Below, piece by piece: positions 22,720 to 34,037 of a stretch of DNA of 64,000 bases. Every line of letters begins with the position of its first letter. Position 1 is the stretch's first letter. Position numbers and translations under genes: made by a program. The DNA comes from Haematococcus lacustris (Eukaryota; Chlorophyta; Chlorophyceae; Chlamydomonadales; Haematococcaceae), in contig JASKMD010000026.1 in the NCBI GenBank assembly GCA_030144725.1, forward strand, positions 10,904,616-10,968,615. The letters run 5' to 3'. The notes below the pieces were generated by a model, which saw only the letters and a program-made list of their open reading frames with translations, was not told the DNA's origin and ran no database searches.

Positions 22720-23060
22720 ACATAAAGCGGATCATAGCTGGAGGGGGTGACTAGTCCCTACTGTGCCGCCCACCATTACAGCGATACAGCGCTGCCACAC
22801 ACAGTTTCGAGTTTCTTCACATCCTCGCCAAGCGGCCTGCACCATCAGGAACCTCGCGCAGCCATGTTTGCCGGACTTCAGTGGTGTGCGCCACCGACAT
22901 GTCGTGCATCGCTAACGGATAGCCAAGGACGTAGCTTACCGGTGTAGCTAACCACGGTCTGCGATTGGGACACATTCGTGGTCACATGTGGCTGCCCGCA
23001 TCGAAATACTCCGATGGCAATTCCAGTCTTACATTAAACGCGCAATATCACATCACAGCA
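22720..23060. other. No feature seen
   Basis: Short open frames only, without recognisable motifs. Confidence 0.4.
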
Positions 23061-23150
23061 GACGCAACAAACGTTACATCAAAAGATTGAGTAGGTGGGC
23101 TGCAGTTGCATGAAGATTGCCAACCCCATGTTGGGAACGCCTGAAGGTGG
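23061..23150 (+). repeat. Dispersed repeat family, copy 1
   Basis: Shares a block reading roughly GTTGCATGAAGATTGCCAAC then CCCATGTTGGG with 24250-24360 and 42215-42325. The other two copies also share the preceding GCTGCCAATG and GGTGCAGTATTGAGTGAGT words. Confidence 0.6.
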
Positions 23151-23389
23151 CCGCTACAGCCTGTGTCGCGCACTCCACAACCTGGTTCGGCGCTGGGGTG
23201 CTGTCACCTATGTCAACTATGTCATCGCTTGCGCTTGGCAGCTCTCTTGGGCAGCTCCAACCCAGAAGGTGGGGTACGTGTGGAAAGCGTGCAGCCAGGA
23301 GCCGGCGCAGCTGCACCTAGCTTGCTACCTTAAGCTGGAGCAGCCTGCCCCTGGGTGGCGATTGCAGCTAGAGCCAACTGATACATGTG

Positions 23390-23640
23390 CCTGGCTGGCA
23401 GGGGGAGGCTGGGAAGGGGTGGGCTAGGAGGGGGTGGGCTGGGAAGGGGTGGGCTGGGAGGGGTGGACTGGGAGGGGGTGGGCTAGGAGAGGGTGTAAGA
23501 GTAGCGTAAGAGCTGGGAAGAGTAGGCTGGGAGAGGTGGGCTGGGAGGGGGTGGGCTGGGAGGGGTGGATTGGGAGGGGGTGGACTTATGGGGGGTGGGC
23601 TAGGAGGGCTAGGAGAGGGTTGTCTGGGACGTGAAGCGAG
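23390..23640 (+). repeat. G-rich minisatellite (GGGAGGGGTGGGCTG-like)
   Basis: Variable units of GGGCTGGGAGGGG and GGGTGGGCTAGGAG repeat about 15 times. The G3-4 runs could form quadruplexes. No coding interpretation. Confidence 0.75.
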
Positions 23641-25281
23641 GGTTGAAGGCAACGGTGGTTTGGGGGGGGCGAGGGGGAGAGTTGTGAGGGGGTGGCAGGC
23701 CTAATAAGGTGGGCACCTGCAACGATGGGTGAAGGGGGGGCGGGCATGGTGAGTCGTTGCATGCCGTGGCCATGAAACTGCCTAATGAGCATGATGTAAC
23801 TTTGAAGCTGTCAAACTGAACGAGGCCTGGGCTGTTTAACGTGCGGGTTGTTTCAATAGATGCGCCAATGGGTCATGAACAAACATTTCGTGTCGCTTTT
23901 TCTTTAGGTGCAGCCGGTGCAACACAGTGGAGGACACAGTGGAGGAGGGGGGGTGTAACCCGGTGATACCTAAGTGTGCGCCGACCCAAATGATGTCTTC
24001 GGCGAGAAGCGAACACGAATATATCTTTCAATCACCCCGTCTAGGCGCCCTGCACGCTCGGCAGGCATCGCGTTGGGTATTTGCCGGACATTCCATTTGT
24101 GCACAACCAGCTCACTACGCTAGGTAGATGGGGCCACAGCGATGTGGCTCACCGTGCCAAGGAGACCCGTCTCGCCGATGTGATTTGTTCGCGGGCACAT
24201 GTGGCAGTACGCGAGCAAAGACTCCAATGGCTTGCGCTGAAGGTCAGATTACGCGGACTAAATCGCAGCTGCCAATGTGATGAACGGTATCAAAAACGGT
24301 GCAGTATTGAGTGAGTAGTTGCATGCATACTACCAACCCCATGTTGGGGCGGCCTGAGTCCCAGACCCATCCAACAATTGACAACAATGCGGCATAATAC
24401 AATAGACTATGAGGCACACTTACATAAGGTGTGCCAGTGGGTACCCATCTTGGCGCCCAAGCGCCACGTCCAGCCCGTCATCACCGCCCGCACACCCCGG
24501 CTGCCATGGCCACCCCGGCACAGCCCACCCGACCCTTCCTACGCTCGACACCACCCACCCCACAACTGACCTATTGAGACCAACCTCTGACAGGCTTCCC
24601 TGCTCACTGACCCAGTGACTTACAGCCGGTACCAATACCTGATCCACTAACCCTCCGCCCTTACGAGAGCTAGGCGCTCAATGTTGGCATAACACATGCT
24701 CGGATGTAAGCAACAGCTTTAGCATTGCGTGCTACTGTGCTACAGGCTGCTGCACTTGAGCCTTGGGTGCTCGGTCTCGCAGCTTCGTGTAGCCCAATGC
24801 TGAGTACTCGTTGCCTTGGACTCCACATAGCTAGGCAGCGGCCTCAGCACGGCGTGACCCAGCACAGCACGCTCCACCACAGCACGCGCTTCAGCAGCAG
24901 TAATGTGGTACACTTGCGAAGCGCATAGCCATAAGCCGGAGCTGCTGCCCTGGGTGCCCCTGGGTGGTGTTTGCAGCTAAAGTGATCTGTAGCCTAGGTC
25001 AGGTGATGCAGCTTATCCCAGGGGCGCATCGGTAGGTGGTGTCACACCCGCTGGCACAACCAACCCCTGGGCTCCTGGCTGCACACCCCTCGGAGATTGA
25101 AGGCGAGCCCGTGACTGCTCAACTGCAATCTGCCAGGGTAGGGGCACGCACACACATCCTGGCATCTTTGGTCCATAGCTCTGCTTAGCTGGCTCCCTCT
25201 GGCTGTCCCACCACTGCCTTCTTCCTACAAGCACCAGCCAGTATCAAGCTTAGTATCAAGCACCAGCCAGTATCAAACAGT
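23641..25281. other. Gene-poor region
   Basis: No supported gene on either strand. Repeat family copy 2 lies at 24250-24360. The remainder shows only short frames and small duplications (for example CACCAGCCAGTATCAA twice near 25231-25276). Confidence 0.4.
24250..24360 (+). repeat. Dispersed repeat family, copy 2
   Basis: Aligns with 42215-42325 over about 110 bp (shared GCTGCCAATG, ACGGTGCAGTATTGAGTGAG, ACCAACCCCAT, CTGAG) and partially with 23061-23150. Confidence 0.7.
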
Positions 25282-25476
25282 ATAGAATGTGGCAGCTCCC
25301 AGGCGAGCAATCTTCACCATGCCCAACCATCTCGTCTGTTTCATAGCATGTGAAGTGTTGTCGCGCAGCACAACACTGAGTTTGGAACCCTTTGATGCCT
25401 GCATGCCACTAGCCTAGCTGGCTGGTGCTCGTGCTGTGTGCACATGCAACATGTGCAAGTCGGCAAATGAGGTACT
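25282..25476 (+). repeat. 195-bp direct repeat, copy B
   Basis: Near-identical to 11362-11556 in ARP4 intron 3. Confidence 0.85.
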
Positions 25477-26154
25477 ACTACTACCGAGGATGCCATGAGG
25501 TGCACATATGGGCATGGTGACTGCACTCATCCTCCTTCACCAGGAGCAGGCTCAACCTATGCGCAAAACACAGTCCAATGCCGCAGCCTAGCAGCGCAAC
25601 CACTGAACTTGACATGTGTGCAACTTGTGCTGCTCCTCACCCACCGCCATGCGTCGTCCCAGCCACGCACCCACTCCACACCCTGGCTGGCGTGGGACTT
25701 TTGCTGGCTATTGCTTCCAAGCTGTTGGGCCACGTGCTTTCTCAATGCCTGCAAGGGAGTGTAAGCTCAGTCAGCACTACGCCACAGTACCACGGCTAGT
25801 CAGGGTGCTACCTGCATGCAATATATGTTTTGGCTTCTAATACTTGCCCCTGTAAATGTGTTTACAAGGCATGCATGTTGGTAAACTTGCCGTCTGTGCT
25901 GCAGGCACGTGCACATCACATGACAGCAGTAGCGGCCATGCAAGCAAGTGCAGGCAATGCAAGCGTGATAGGGCATGGGGGAGTGTTGAGCATGGACCAT
26001 GAGTAGCCATCAGGCTGTGAGCCAGGATGATTAGCTCCTGGACAACCAAGCAGGAGTGACCACATGGTGCATGAATGAAATACATGTGTGGCTGTGACCA
26101 CCTGCTCCCTGCAGTGTGACTGAAGCATAAACAGGGCAACCATCCCTAGCAGCA
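25477..26154. other. Intergenic, 3' side of SDHAF2
   Basis: No gene seen. A minus-strand TGTAA word at about 25861 could serve as the SDHAF2 poly(A) signal, nearly 300 nt past the stop. Confidence 0.3.
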
Positions 26155-26832
26155 TTAACTGCAGCAGCAAGTCTCCTGAGGACAGGCACCAGCCTCTTCA
26201 CCCTGAAAATGCATGGCGGCTGCTGGCTCATCAGCATCACCAGCTGGCAAGAGCAGCTGGCAGCATGTGGCATCAGCAGCAGCAAGAGCATGTGCCGGCT
26301 CCATTACATGTTGCGCCTTACCTTGAATGCCATGTTGCTGGCCATCAGCTCTGAGGGTGGCAGTTGCCCAGTCAGCCATTTGAACAGATCAGGGTTCTCC
26401 TGCATTTCCAACCTGTGTGTCAGGTGTGGAGACTAGCAGCAATGAAAGCCACCTGCAGCTCCCACCTGGTCCAGCATGACTGCAAGATCCTGAAGCATAG
26501 GCAGGTTCATTGCAGGAATCTCTTTCTCCGCCCACAGCCCAACTAGGAGGTCGAGCTCTAGGAAGCCACGCTGCTTGCTGCGGTACAGCAGCCTGCTGGA
26601 TATCTTCGTCATAGGCAAACATGCACGGGCACTTGTGACGGGGCCATGATAGGCTGTGGGCGGACTCCAATGGACAGCCACTCACTGCTTCCAACGAATC
26701 CTCTGGTCGTTGCCCAGCTGTGCACATGCCTGACGCCCCTTGGAGAGTAGATGCCCACCCCATTCTACTGGTGCATACGCCTAAGAACGCGGTACCCTTC
26801 AGCAATGAGCTCGCAAAAGTGCACCGAAGCAT
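26155..26832 (-). CDS. SDHAF2: Succinate dehydrogenase assembly factor 2 (flavinylation factor)
   Basis: SDHAF2 (Sdh5) promotes covalent FAD attachment to the succinate dehydrogenase flavoprotein in the mitochondrial matrix. Five minus-strand exons are phase-consistent: 26832-26779, 26717-26686, 26595-26466, 26399-26322 and 26202-26155 (TAA), giving about 113 residues. Exon 1 is a short basic/hydrophobic leader fitting a mitochondrial presequence. The family signature is unmistakable: R-L-L-Y-R-S-K-Q-R-G-F-L-E-L-D-L-L-V-G-L-W-A, then L-D-Q with the next exon continuing E-N-P-D-L-F-K-W-L-T-G-Q-L-P-P. The small exon 2 was inferred from phase and from its Arg/Lys-rich content just before the signature. 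The C-terminal exon (G-E-E-A-G-A-C-P) is the least certain part. Confidence 0.88.
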
Positions 26833-27283
26833 TCGGACGTGTTGGACTGATTGTCGGTGTCGGCGGCGAGCGTTACTGCTGGTTTAGCAACGTAGAAGTG
26901 AGGAAGAACAGTGTATGCTCATCCTGCGGTGCATGACCACGGAGACCCTACAGCCCCCATGCTACTCAAAATAAAACCTCCATGACTACCAGTAGCTAGA
27001 GCTCCTGCACTGTAGAACCTGTACCTCTTGCTCACACACACCCCGTCTGTGAGGGGTTACATACTTTCATGTTGGGGTCGGCTTGCTGTTGTCTGAGTGG
27101 CAATAGCTAGAGTTGGGCTGCTGAGCATACTCAGCTGCAGCTTCATCACGATAGGGTCGCCAGTGTTGCACCTACACCTAGTGTTGCACGCAAATATGCA
27201 CCAGCCTCATGCTGTGGCCCACCCACTCCTGTCGCTAGCCATGATTGTGAGGCCAGAGGGCCTAGCGTGTGAGTGATGCGATA
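26833..27283. other. Spacer between SDHAF2 and the LRR gene
   Basis: No gene seen. It must contain the SDHAF2 promoter (minus) and the 3' region of the LRR gene. Confidence 0.35.
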
Positions 27284-30200
27284 CTAAGTGTAACTATCGA
27301 GCGTGGCCAGCAACTCTGGGTTTCTAGCGGCAAGCAGTTGCCGCACCAAGCTCAAATCCTCCTCGGCTGCGTCCGACCCGGCGTTGCAGCTGTCTTGAAC
27401 GCCTGGGCCCCAAGCCGCCGTCTCACCCGCGTCGACATCTACTGAAGCCACCCCTATACGCGTTGCAGCGCCGCCTGACATCTTGCGCATCATCGCCCGC
27501 ACGCCTGCCGTAAAAGGGAACGTGACGGGCGGCAAACCCTGCCAACCACCGGTCAACACGTTTTGCATCGCGGCCGCCGGCTCTTCTTGTTGCGAACTAC
27601 CGCAATTGCCGGGATCGCCGTTGCAGTCGAGCTCATGCCGCTGCCCGTCCCTGCCACCGTCCTGGCTGCTGGCGGGCCGACTCCGCGCAGCTGTCAGGCG
27701 TGACCAGGCCGACCCTCCCGCCATGAACCCGCCCTCCCCGCCCTGTACCATCCCACCAGAGCCTGCCACACAGCTGTGGCTGGCATGCCCATTAGCCAGG
27801 CCCTGGCTGGACCCGGCACCTGAGGAGTTGTCCATAGGCTGAGATCTGGCTGACTGCCCTTTGCCCAGCAGCAGCGGGCTGCCTAGCGTGGCCCTGCTGC
27901 CCACAGTGTGTGGCCAAGTCACACTCCCAGGAACAGCTGTCCCTGGGCGCATGTTCCCCTCAGCTGCCCAGCACCCGCCTGGCCCCCCTCCCGCCCTGGT
28001 TCCTGTGCTGCCAGCCACCCCTGTCCCAGGCCGGGTGGAGCCTGGACCAGATGCGGTGCCTAATCTAGCCCCGAGCCTGATGCCTGGTGCAGAGCCTAAT
28101 CTGGCACCTGGGGCAGCAGAGTGCACCTGCCGAGTGGGGCCCGCAGTGGCCAGCAGCCCAGGGTGGAAATTGCTGCTGCTGCTCCGCCCAATGCCCGCAG
28201 TGCCCCCTCGTGACAGCGGCCGCCCCTGCTGTACCTCAGCCACCCCCTCCTGGGCCATGCACAAGGAGCGGTACATGACGGCAGCGCAGGCAGGGGGGAG
28301 GGCCTGCAGCTCCTCCACCACCTGGTCCATGGACTGGGCAATGCTGGGTGGGCTGCTGCTGGGGTCATGGGCCAGGTTGGCTGGGCTACACCTAGTCTGG
28401 GTGCCTGTTTGGCTGGACTGGCTGGCTGGGCAGGAGGCGAGGGGTGGGTGACTAGGGTGACTTGGGGTGCCAGCCTTGGCAACGGCAGCAGCAGCTTCCC
28501 CTGCCGCAGCCTCATCAACCAGGGCAGCCATGTCTGTTGGCTGACCAAGGTGGTTGAGGTGGTTAGGTGGTTGAGGGCCTGGGGAGCGAGGCGTGCACAC
28601 CCCCTGTATGCACAGCTCAGGCAGTGCGTCCGCCTCTTCTTGGGCGAGGTACACTGCGTCAGCAAGGCCAGCCGGCATGCCTTCCTGCTCCCCCATAGGC
28701 GCCCCCCCTCCCCCCTGCCCTCCCCTTCCTCCCTCTGCCAGCTGTGACATGCGGCCGGGTGGCCGTGGCTGCAGCTGCAGCACATCCACCTGCAGAGGTG
28801 AGGGAGGGTGCCGCGGCTGCAGGAGGGTGGGTGCCGCTGCCTTGGCTTGCATTGCCGTGGTGGGTGCTTGGGTGGCTGGGCTGGCTGGCTGACTGGGTGG
28901 TGGTGGTAGACCTGGCTGCAGGGGGCTGCTGCCAGCAGGAGGCGGCTGCTGGGGTTGGGAGGTTGGCGGGCGGCGGGGCGGGAGGCCAGACTGCAGCAGG
29001 GCCAAGGTGCGGGGGGCCAGGGGGCAGCCCTCCACCTTCAGCTCCACCAGGTCCCTGAGGATTCGAACCAGGGTTGGAGGGCAGGAGGCTAGTGCGTACA
29101 TTGGCACCAGGAACTAGGGTTGAGTAGGAATAAGTGTGAGGGGAGCATCAGAGGCACACACCACATGGGGCGCATGAGAGTCAAAGCACCAAGGGGTGAC
29201 AGAGGGGTGGGAGGGAAGGGGCTCATGGGTAGGGTACGCCCATAGAATTTTAGGTGGCTCGGATTCCTAAAGAACCTAGAATTCTAGGCTAGAAGAAAAG
29301 AAGTATAGGCTAGAAGAAAAACCTAGAATTCTAGGCTAGAACCTATAAATCTAGGAGTAGAAATCTTGGTTGGCCGATCGCTCCCTACTCATGGGGGTAC
29401 TGCACAGTTGGGAGCACTACATGCTTTGCTAGGCCCGGTGGTGATCCTGCAAGGTTGTGTCCCTGCGAGGCCAGGGAGGAGCAGCCAGGGGTGCCTCCAA
29501 GGCAGGTGGGGCGGCTGCTGGCCTTGGGGTCAGCACGTGGCAAGGCAGGGCAACCACACAGCCATGCTCCATGCCATCACACTCATGGAGGTCATACCAT
29601 TGGGGTGAAGGTATTTTTTGAGCTAGTGGTCTAACGACAGGCAGAGGTCACACTGTGGCAGGTTGTGAGCCAACTGACACACCTGACGGCCAGCAGGCTG
29701 TCTGGCAGCTGGCGTAGAGGGTTGAACTGCAGGTCCAAGGTGGTGAGGGAGGGCAGGGTGGCCACAGCCTCAGGGAGGTGGGTGATCTGGTTGTCGTGCA
29801 GGCTGAGCAGCTGCAGCAGGGGAAGGCTGCAGACCTGAAGCAGCGCAGTGCAGGGCAGTGCAGGGCAGTGCAGGGCTGTGCAGGGCTGTGCAGGGCTGTG
29901 CAGGGCAGGGCAGGGCAGGGCAGGGCAGGGTGTGGGGGCAGGGCAGTGCAGGGCAGTGCAGGGGCAGAGGCAGGGTGTGGGGGGCAGGGTGTGGGGGCAG
30001 GGCAGCAGGGCCAGGGGGTCAGGGGATTCAGGGTGGTGGGTAGGAGCATCTCCAAGCCAGGAGCTAGGTCCTGAGCCAGTGATCCCAGGCCAGGGTTGAC
30101 CCAAGCACTTGGAAGTGCAGCCCGGCCTTGGCGCCCGGCCCTGCTCCCGCCCCTGGTCCCCTCACTAGCTGGGGTCACACCCAGGCTGCATAGCGGCACC

Positions 30201-33200
30201 CTGCCTGACCAACGACAGCAGAACTGCTGTCACGGTCATCAGTCACGGTGCGAGAATGCTGCTCAAAGCATGCATTCATCTCACTTCAGGGTGGACATTG
30301 CCAAGGCTGTGGTGCTGTGGCCTCAATAGTGTTGGAGGTTTTGTATGGATAGAACACTACCAAGCTCACCCCGTCGCACAAAGCTGCTAGCTGGTTGTAC
30401 GCTGCGTCCAGGCAGGTGAGGCGGCTAAGGTGAGAAAGCTGCTGGGGCAGAGCGTGCAGTTTGTTGAAGGAGGTGTCCAGGTATGCAAGGCCCTGAGCAT
30501 GGGCACGATGACATGGGCATCGTCATGGCACGAAATGAGGGCTACTTCTCCTGCCCTCCTGCTACTTATCCAGGATGCTTGCCCCACTTGTTTCCCTGCA
30601 GATTGTGGGAAAGGGCTGGGTGGTGCAGGAACAGTGACCCGGCGTTGTCTGGAGGAATTGTTAGGCTGGTGCATGTCGCCCAGGATGTGAACAGCCTGGT
30701 GTATGCATGGGCCATTACATGCATGGCTACAAGCAAGTGTGCACAAATGGTCACTCTACAGGTCATAGTCACTTAAGGTGAAACAAAAGCGCTGCCGACC
30801 AAGGCTGGTGCACAGTGCTGTGCAGGCTGGACATGGAGCCTGTTGTTCGTGGACGCTGTTTGGAGGGTGTGGGACGCCTTACCCTTAGCTGCCCAATCTC
30901 AGGTGGGAGCGTCTCCAGGCAGTTACAGGATAGGTTCAGGCTGGTCAGCCCAGCACATGCCCAAATGCTGGAAGGGGGAGCCACCAGCTGCCTGCACCAT
31001 CACACGTCATGCACCATGTCACACGTCATGCACCATGTCACACGTCATGCACCATGTCACACGTCATGCACCATGTCACACGTCATGCACCATGTCACAC
31101 GTCATGCACCATGTCACACGTCATGCACCATGTCACACGTCATGCACCATGTCACACGTCATGCACCATGTCACACGTCATGCACCATGTCACACGTCAT
31201 GCACCATGTCACACGTCATGCACCATGTCACACGTCATGCACCATGTCACACGTCATGCACCATGTCACACGTCATGCACCATGTCACACGTCATGCACC
31301 ATGTCACACGTCATGCACCATGTCACACGTCATGCACCATGTCACACATCATGCACCATGTCACACGTCATGCACCATGTCACACGTCATGCACCATGTC
31401 ACACGTCATGCACCATGTCACACGTCATGCACCATGTCACACGTCATGCACCATGTCACACCGGAGCGACTCCCAGGCCACCGGAGGGACTCCCACACAT
31501 AGGCAAGGGCATAGCTGAGACTCGTGAGTACGTGTTTGACCCAGACACCCAGATTGGGGTGGGCATCGACGCCGGCGTCACCCAGGCAGTCAGCGCAGCC
31601 TCTGGGGTGTGGGATCCGCAGTCAGGCCAGCTGATGGCAGACCAGCTGCGCCGGTGGAAGCTGACAAAGGGCCAGGTGAAGCATGCCAGCGGCCTGAACA
31701 ATGCCCGCCGTGACACAGAGCGGTGGCTAGCACCGATCAAGCCCCACCTCCAGCACCTGGCAGCAGCAAGCTCAGCCGGCACCTCCCTGGAGGCCAACCT
31801 GAAGCACATCGCCGTCACCCTGGCCACCTGGGATGCGGTGTGGGAGGTGTACCTGGACCCCAAGTGGGCACGGCAGCGGCTGAGGCTGTACGGAGCCCAG
31901 GACCGGGCGCTGGAGCAGTTCTTCAACAAGGTGAGGGTGGGTGGGTGGGTAGGTGGGAGGGAGGGAGGGTAAGGGAACGAACGAGTAAGGGAACGAAAGA
32001 GGTACATGATTGTGCCATGCCTAACCTGGTGTTACCATGTCAGCCACCATGTGTGTGCCTTGTGTGCATGGCTGCAGTTGGAGGAGGACATGGCGGAGGT
32101 GTCCATGGAGCGCCATGGGCATGCCAAGCAGCTGGTGGTCTTCTTTGGCGCTGCTAGCATTGGCACTAGGGGAGGGTGGGGTGCTGATGCGGTGCTGCGT
32201 GCCTGCTGCAAGGTGGTGTGCAGGCCCAGGGGCACAGACCAGCGGCGGGGCAGGGTGGTGCTTGTGGATGAGCACCGCACCACCCGGGTCAGCTCAGCAG
32301 TGAATGGCAAGCAGCCATGTGAGGAGCAGCTAAACAAACTCAGTGCCACCAGGCCTGCAGGCTGGAAGCCCCCAGCAGGGCATGTGGAACAGCGCCTGCT
32401 GCGCCCAGCCTAAAGCCAGCAGCATGACCAGCCAGTGCGGGGCCTGATGTGGTGCCCAGTAGTGCCCCCCCGCAAGCCCCCACAGGCCCCACGCAGCAGC
32501 CAGGAAGCCACACCGGCAGCAGCCTCAGAGCCAGGGCCCAGCACTCCCCCGTCAGCCGAGCGCAGCAAGTGCACCAAGGCTGGGCCGGCAGCTGAGCCCG
32601 TCAAGGGCAAAGGCAAGGGCAAGGGCAAGGCAGCCAAAGCCAAGCCAGCACCACAGCCAGGCAGGTGGCTGGACAGGGAGTGCAATGCAGCGCTGAACAT
32701 GCAGCGCATTGGGGAGAGCAGGTGGCGGCCACTGGAGCTGTGCTACTGGCCAGAGCAGGGAGCTCTGCCAGCCAAGGGCAAGGAATACCCTGGCCTGGGC
32801 TACAAGCGGCTGCGAGACAAGCCCCGCAAGGCCCAGCAGCAGCAGCAGCAGCAGCCTGCTGAGGCACAGTAGCTGTCATCAGCTCACAATCAGTGCATGT
32901 TTTGTCATGCCAACTCTACACATAGCCCTCGTGGTCAGGCAATAGTGTAGGTGGTAGGCGGCTCATGTGCCATGTGCACTGGGTTTACTCCACACAGCCC
33001 AATAACACCATTTGAGTCGGGCCACTATTGCCCACTGGTACATTCCCGCTAGTGGCTGCTAGTGGCCACTACTGGTCCGGCTCAATTGGAGGCCCTAGTG
33101 AGGGACAAGGGGGCTGGTCAGCCCAGCTATGCTAGAAATGCTAGAAGGGGGAGCTACCAGTTGCCTGCACCATGTCCAAGGTTAGCAAACTGCTTAGGGT

Positions 33201-33298
33201 GGAAAGGGCAGGCTGGGCAGCGTGCAAGCCTACCTCGTGGATAGATCAAGCTCCAGGGTGTGTACAGCTTGTGCAAGCAGCTCCTGCTCCTCCGGCAT
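27284..33298 (-). CDS. Leucine-rich-repeat protein with long disordered C-terminal tail
   Basis: Minus-strand exons: 33298-33234, 30967-30883, 30492-30370, 29834-29683 and about 29113-27284. The first three junctions keep phase. Repeats follow the L-x-x-L-x-L-S-x-N-x-L-x-x-L-P pattern: T-S-L-N-L-S-C-N-C-L-E-T-L-P-P-E-I-G, then A-Y-L-D-T-S-F-N-K-L-H-A-L-P, then Q-L-L-S-L-H-D-N-Q-I-T-H-L-P and T-T-L-D-L-Q-F-N-P-L-R-Q-L-P. This resembles Ras-group or SHOC2-like LRR proteins, which act as protein-binding scaffolds. The last exon starts with one more degenerate repeat (L-V-E-L-K-V-E-G-C-P-L) followed by about 560 residues rich in Pro, Ser, Gly and Gln, without a domain I know. The exon 4 to 5 junction phase is unresolved. 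Intron 1 holds an antisense Fanzor copy and a minisatellite. Confidence 0.72.
29848..30005 (+). repeat. CAGGGCAGTG-type imperfect tandem repeat
   Basis: Units of GCAGGGCAGT, GCAGGGCTGT and GCAGGGCAGG repeat through this intron of the LRR gene, just upstream (in the minus sense) of the exon beginning at 29834. On the sense strand it is C/T-rich (CACTGCCCTG). Confidence 0.7.
31002..31458 (+). repeat. 19-bp minisatellite, about 24 copies
   Basis: Near-perfect tandem units of 19 bp (TCATGCACCATGTCACACG), with one variant unit near 31345. Since 19 is not a multiple of 3, all frames stay open as a 19-residue repeat; this is not a protein. It abuts the 5' end of Fanzor copy 3 and replaces the N-terminal exons seen in copy 2. 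Confidence 0.95.
31500..32872 (+). pseudogene. Fanzor-like nuclease (copy 3), 5'-truncated with one premature stop
   Basis: It begins at the RuvC-I block, where copy 2 has H-I-G-I-A-E-M-R-E-F-V-F. The exon to 31930 reads V-G-I-D-A-G-V-T-Q-A-V-S-A (Asp codon 31568-31570). The next exon, 32078-32872, has RuvC-II as V-L-V-D-E-H-R-T-T-R-V-S-S, a Pro/Lys linker, and RuvC-III as W-L-D-R-E-C-N-A-A-L-N-M-Q-R-I. A single in-frame TAA at 32411-32413 replaces a Trp codon present in copies 1 and 2; the frame then continues open to TAG at 32870-32872. The intron matches the homologous one in copy 2. Everything upstream of RuvC-I is missing. It lies antisense in intron 1 of the LRR gene. Confidence 0.75.
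32873..33117 (+). other. Conserved 3' region of Fanzor copy 3 with hairpin
   Basis: Aligns with the 3' region of copy 1 (5638-5749 plus 7567-7710). It includes a stem of CCATTTGAG (33008-33016) and CTCAATTGG (33081-33089) enclosing TAGTGGC repeats, and ends in the shared GGAGGCCCTAGTGAGGGA block. Sequence diverges after about 33117, which marks a probable element boundary. Confidence 0.55.
33113..33172 (+). repeat. Direct-repeat partner of 30943-30998
   Basis: GCTGGTCAGCCCAGC, then AAATGCT, then AGAAGGGGGAGC, ACCAG and TGCCTGCACCAT occur in the same order at 30943-30998 and here, about 80% alike, bracketing the minisatellite plus Fanzor copy 3. The left copy includes the start of LRR exon 2. 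Confidence 0.6.
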
Positions 33299-34037
33299 GC
33301 TCGCGTGCGAACATGCCCAATGACAATCAAACACGGGAATAGTGCAAGCCGCGTCAAACGAGGCCGAGTGAGGTGGGCAAATCAAAAGCTGTGACGCGCG
33401 AGATGTACCTGATGAACGACGCACCCGAGCAGCGCCGTGTAGCCGCTGGCTTGCAGTGTAAGAGGGGGCAGTCAATGGCCCGAGTCAGATGGGGAAGGGC
33501 AGCCACCGGACCTAAGTAGCGGCACCGAGACACCTGGTCCATCCCGTTCCAGGGGTAAAGGCAGACATACTTTGATTTGCTAGGGACTGCTGTTGGACAG
33601 CTATGGATGCTGGGCTGTTGCTAAACAGCCAAATGACTGGGGCAGCCAACTTGACAATCCCAGGATGTACTGTGTTAATGATAATGTCCCTAAAGCTGGT
33701 AGTGCCTACCCCACGCACTGCTGCCTGACCCCTTAGGCAGCAGCTAGCCAGTGTGGCATGATACCCATGTGGCAAGCTGGCACAGCATAAACATTGCACA
33801 CTCTATTGTGCCACAGGCTGCTGGGCCTGGTCCATGGGTGCTCGATTAATCCTGGGTTTGCAGCTGCTTGTAGCCCAGACCTGGGTTCCCCTGCCCTTAT
33901 CAGGCGGAGCTGGCTGGGAGCCACTTGATCTTCCTAATATGATGTGTGTTAGCACTCCCATTTCACCCAGTCTTGAGCTGTCTGCCCTTACTAGGGCTTG
34001 TATCCCTCAAGCCTGGTTGCATTTGACCAGCTAGCCT
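33299..34037. other. Upstream region of the LRR gene
   Basis: No supported gene. It presumably includes the LRR promoter (minus strand). No named element recognised. Confidence 0.35.

Noticed and set aside
31002..31458. Possible CRISPR-like array
   Set aside because: Units are contiguous 19-mers without spacers, in a eukaryotic intron; it is a minisatellite.
30815..31972. Forward frame of 385 residues combining a His/Cys-rich 19-residue repeat with a RuvC-I block
   Set aside because: The repeat part is the 19-bp minisatellite read through. Only the part after about 31500 is homologous to the other Fanzor copies.
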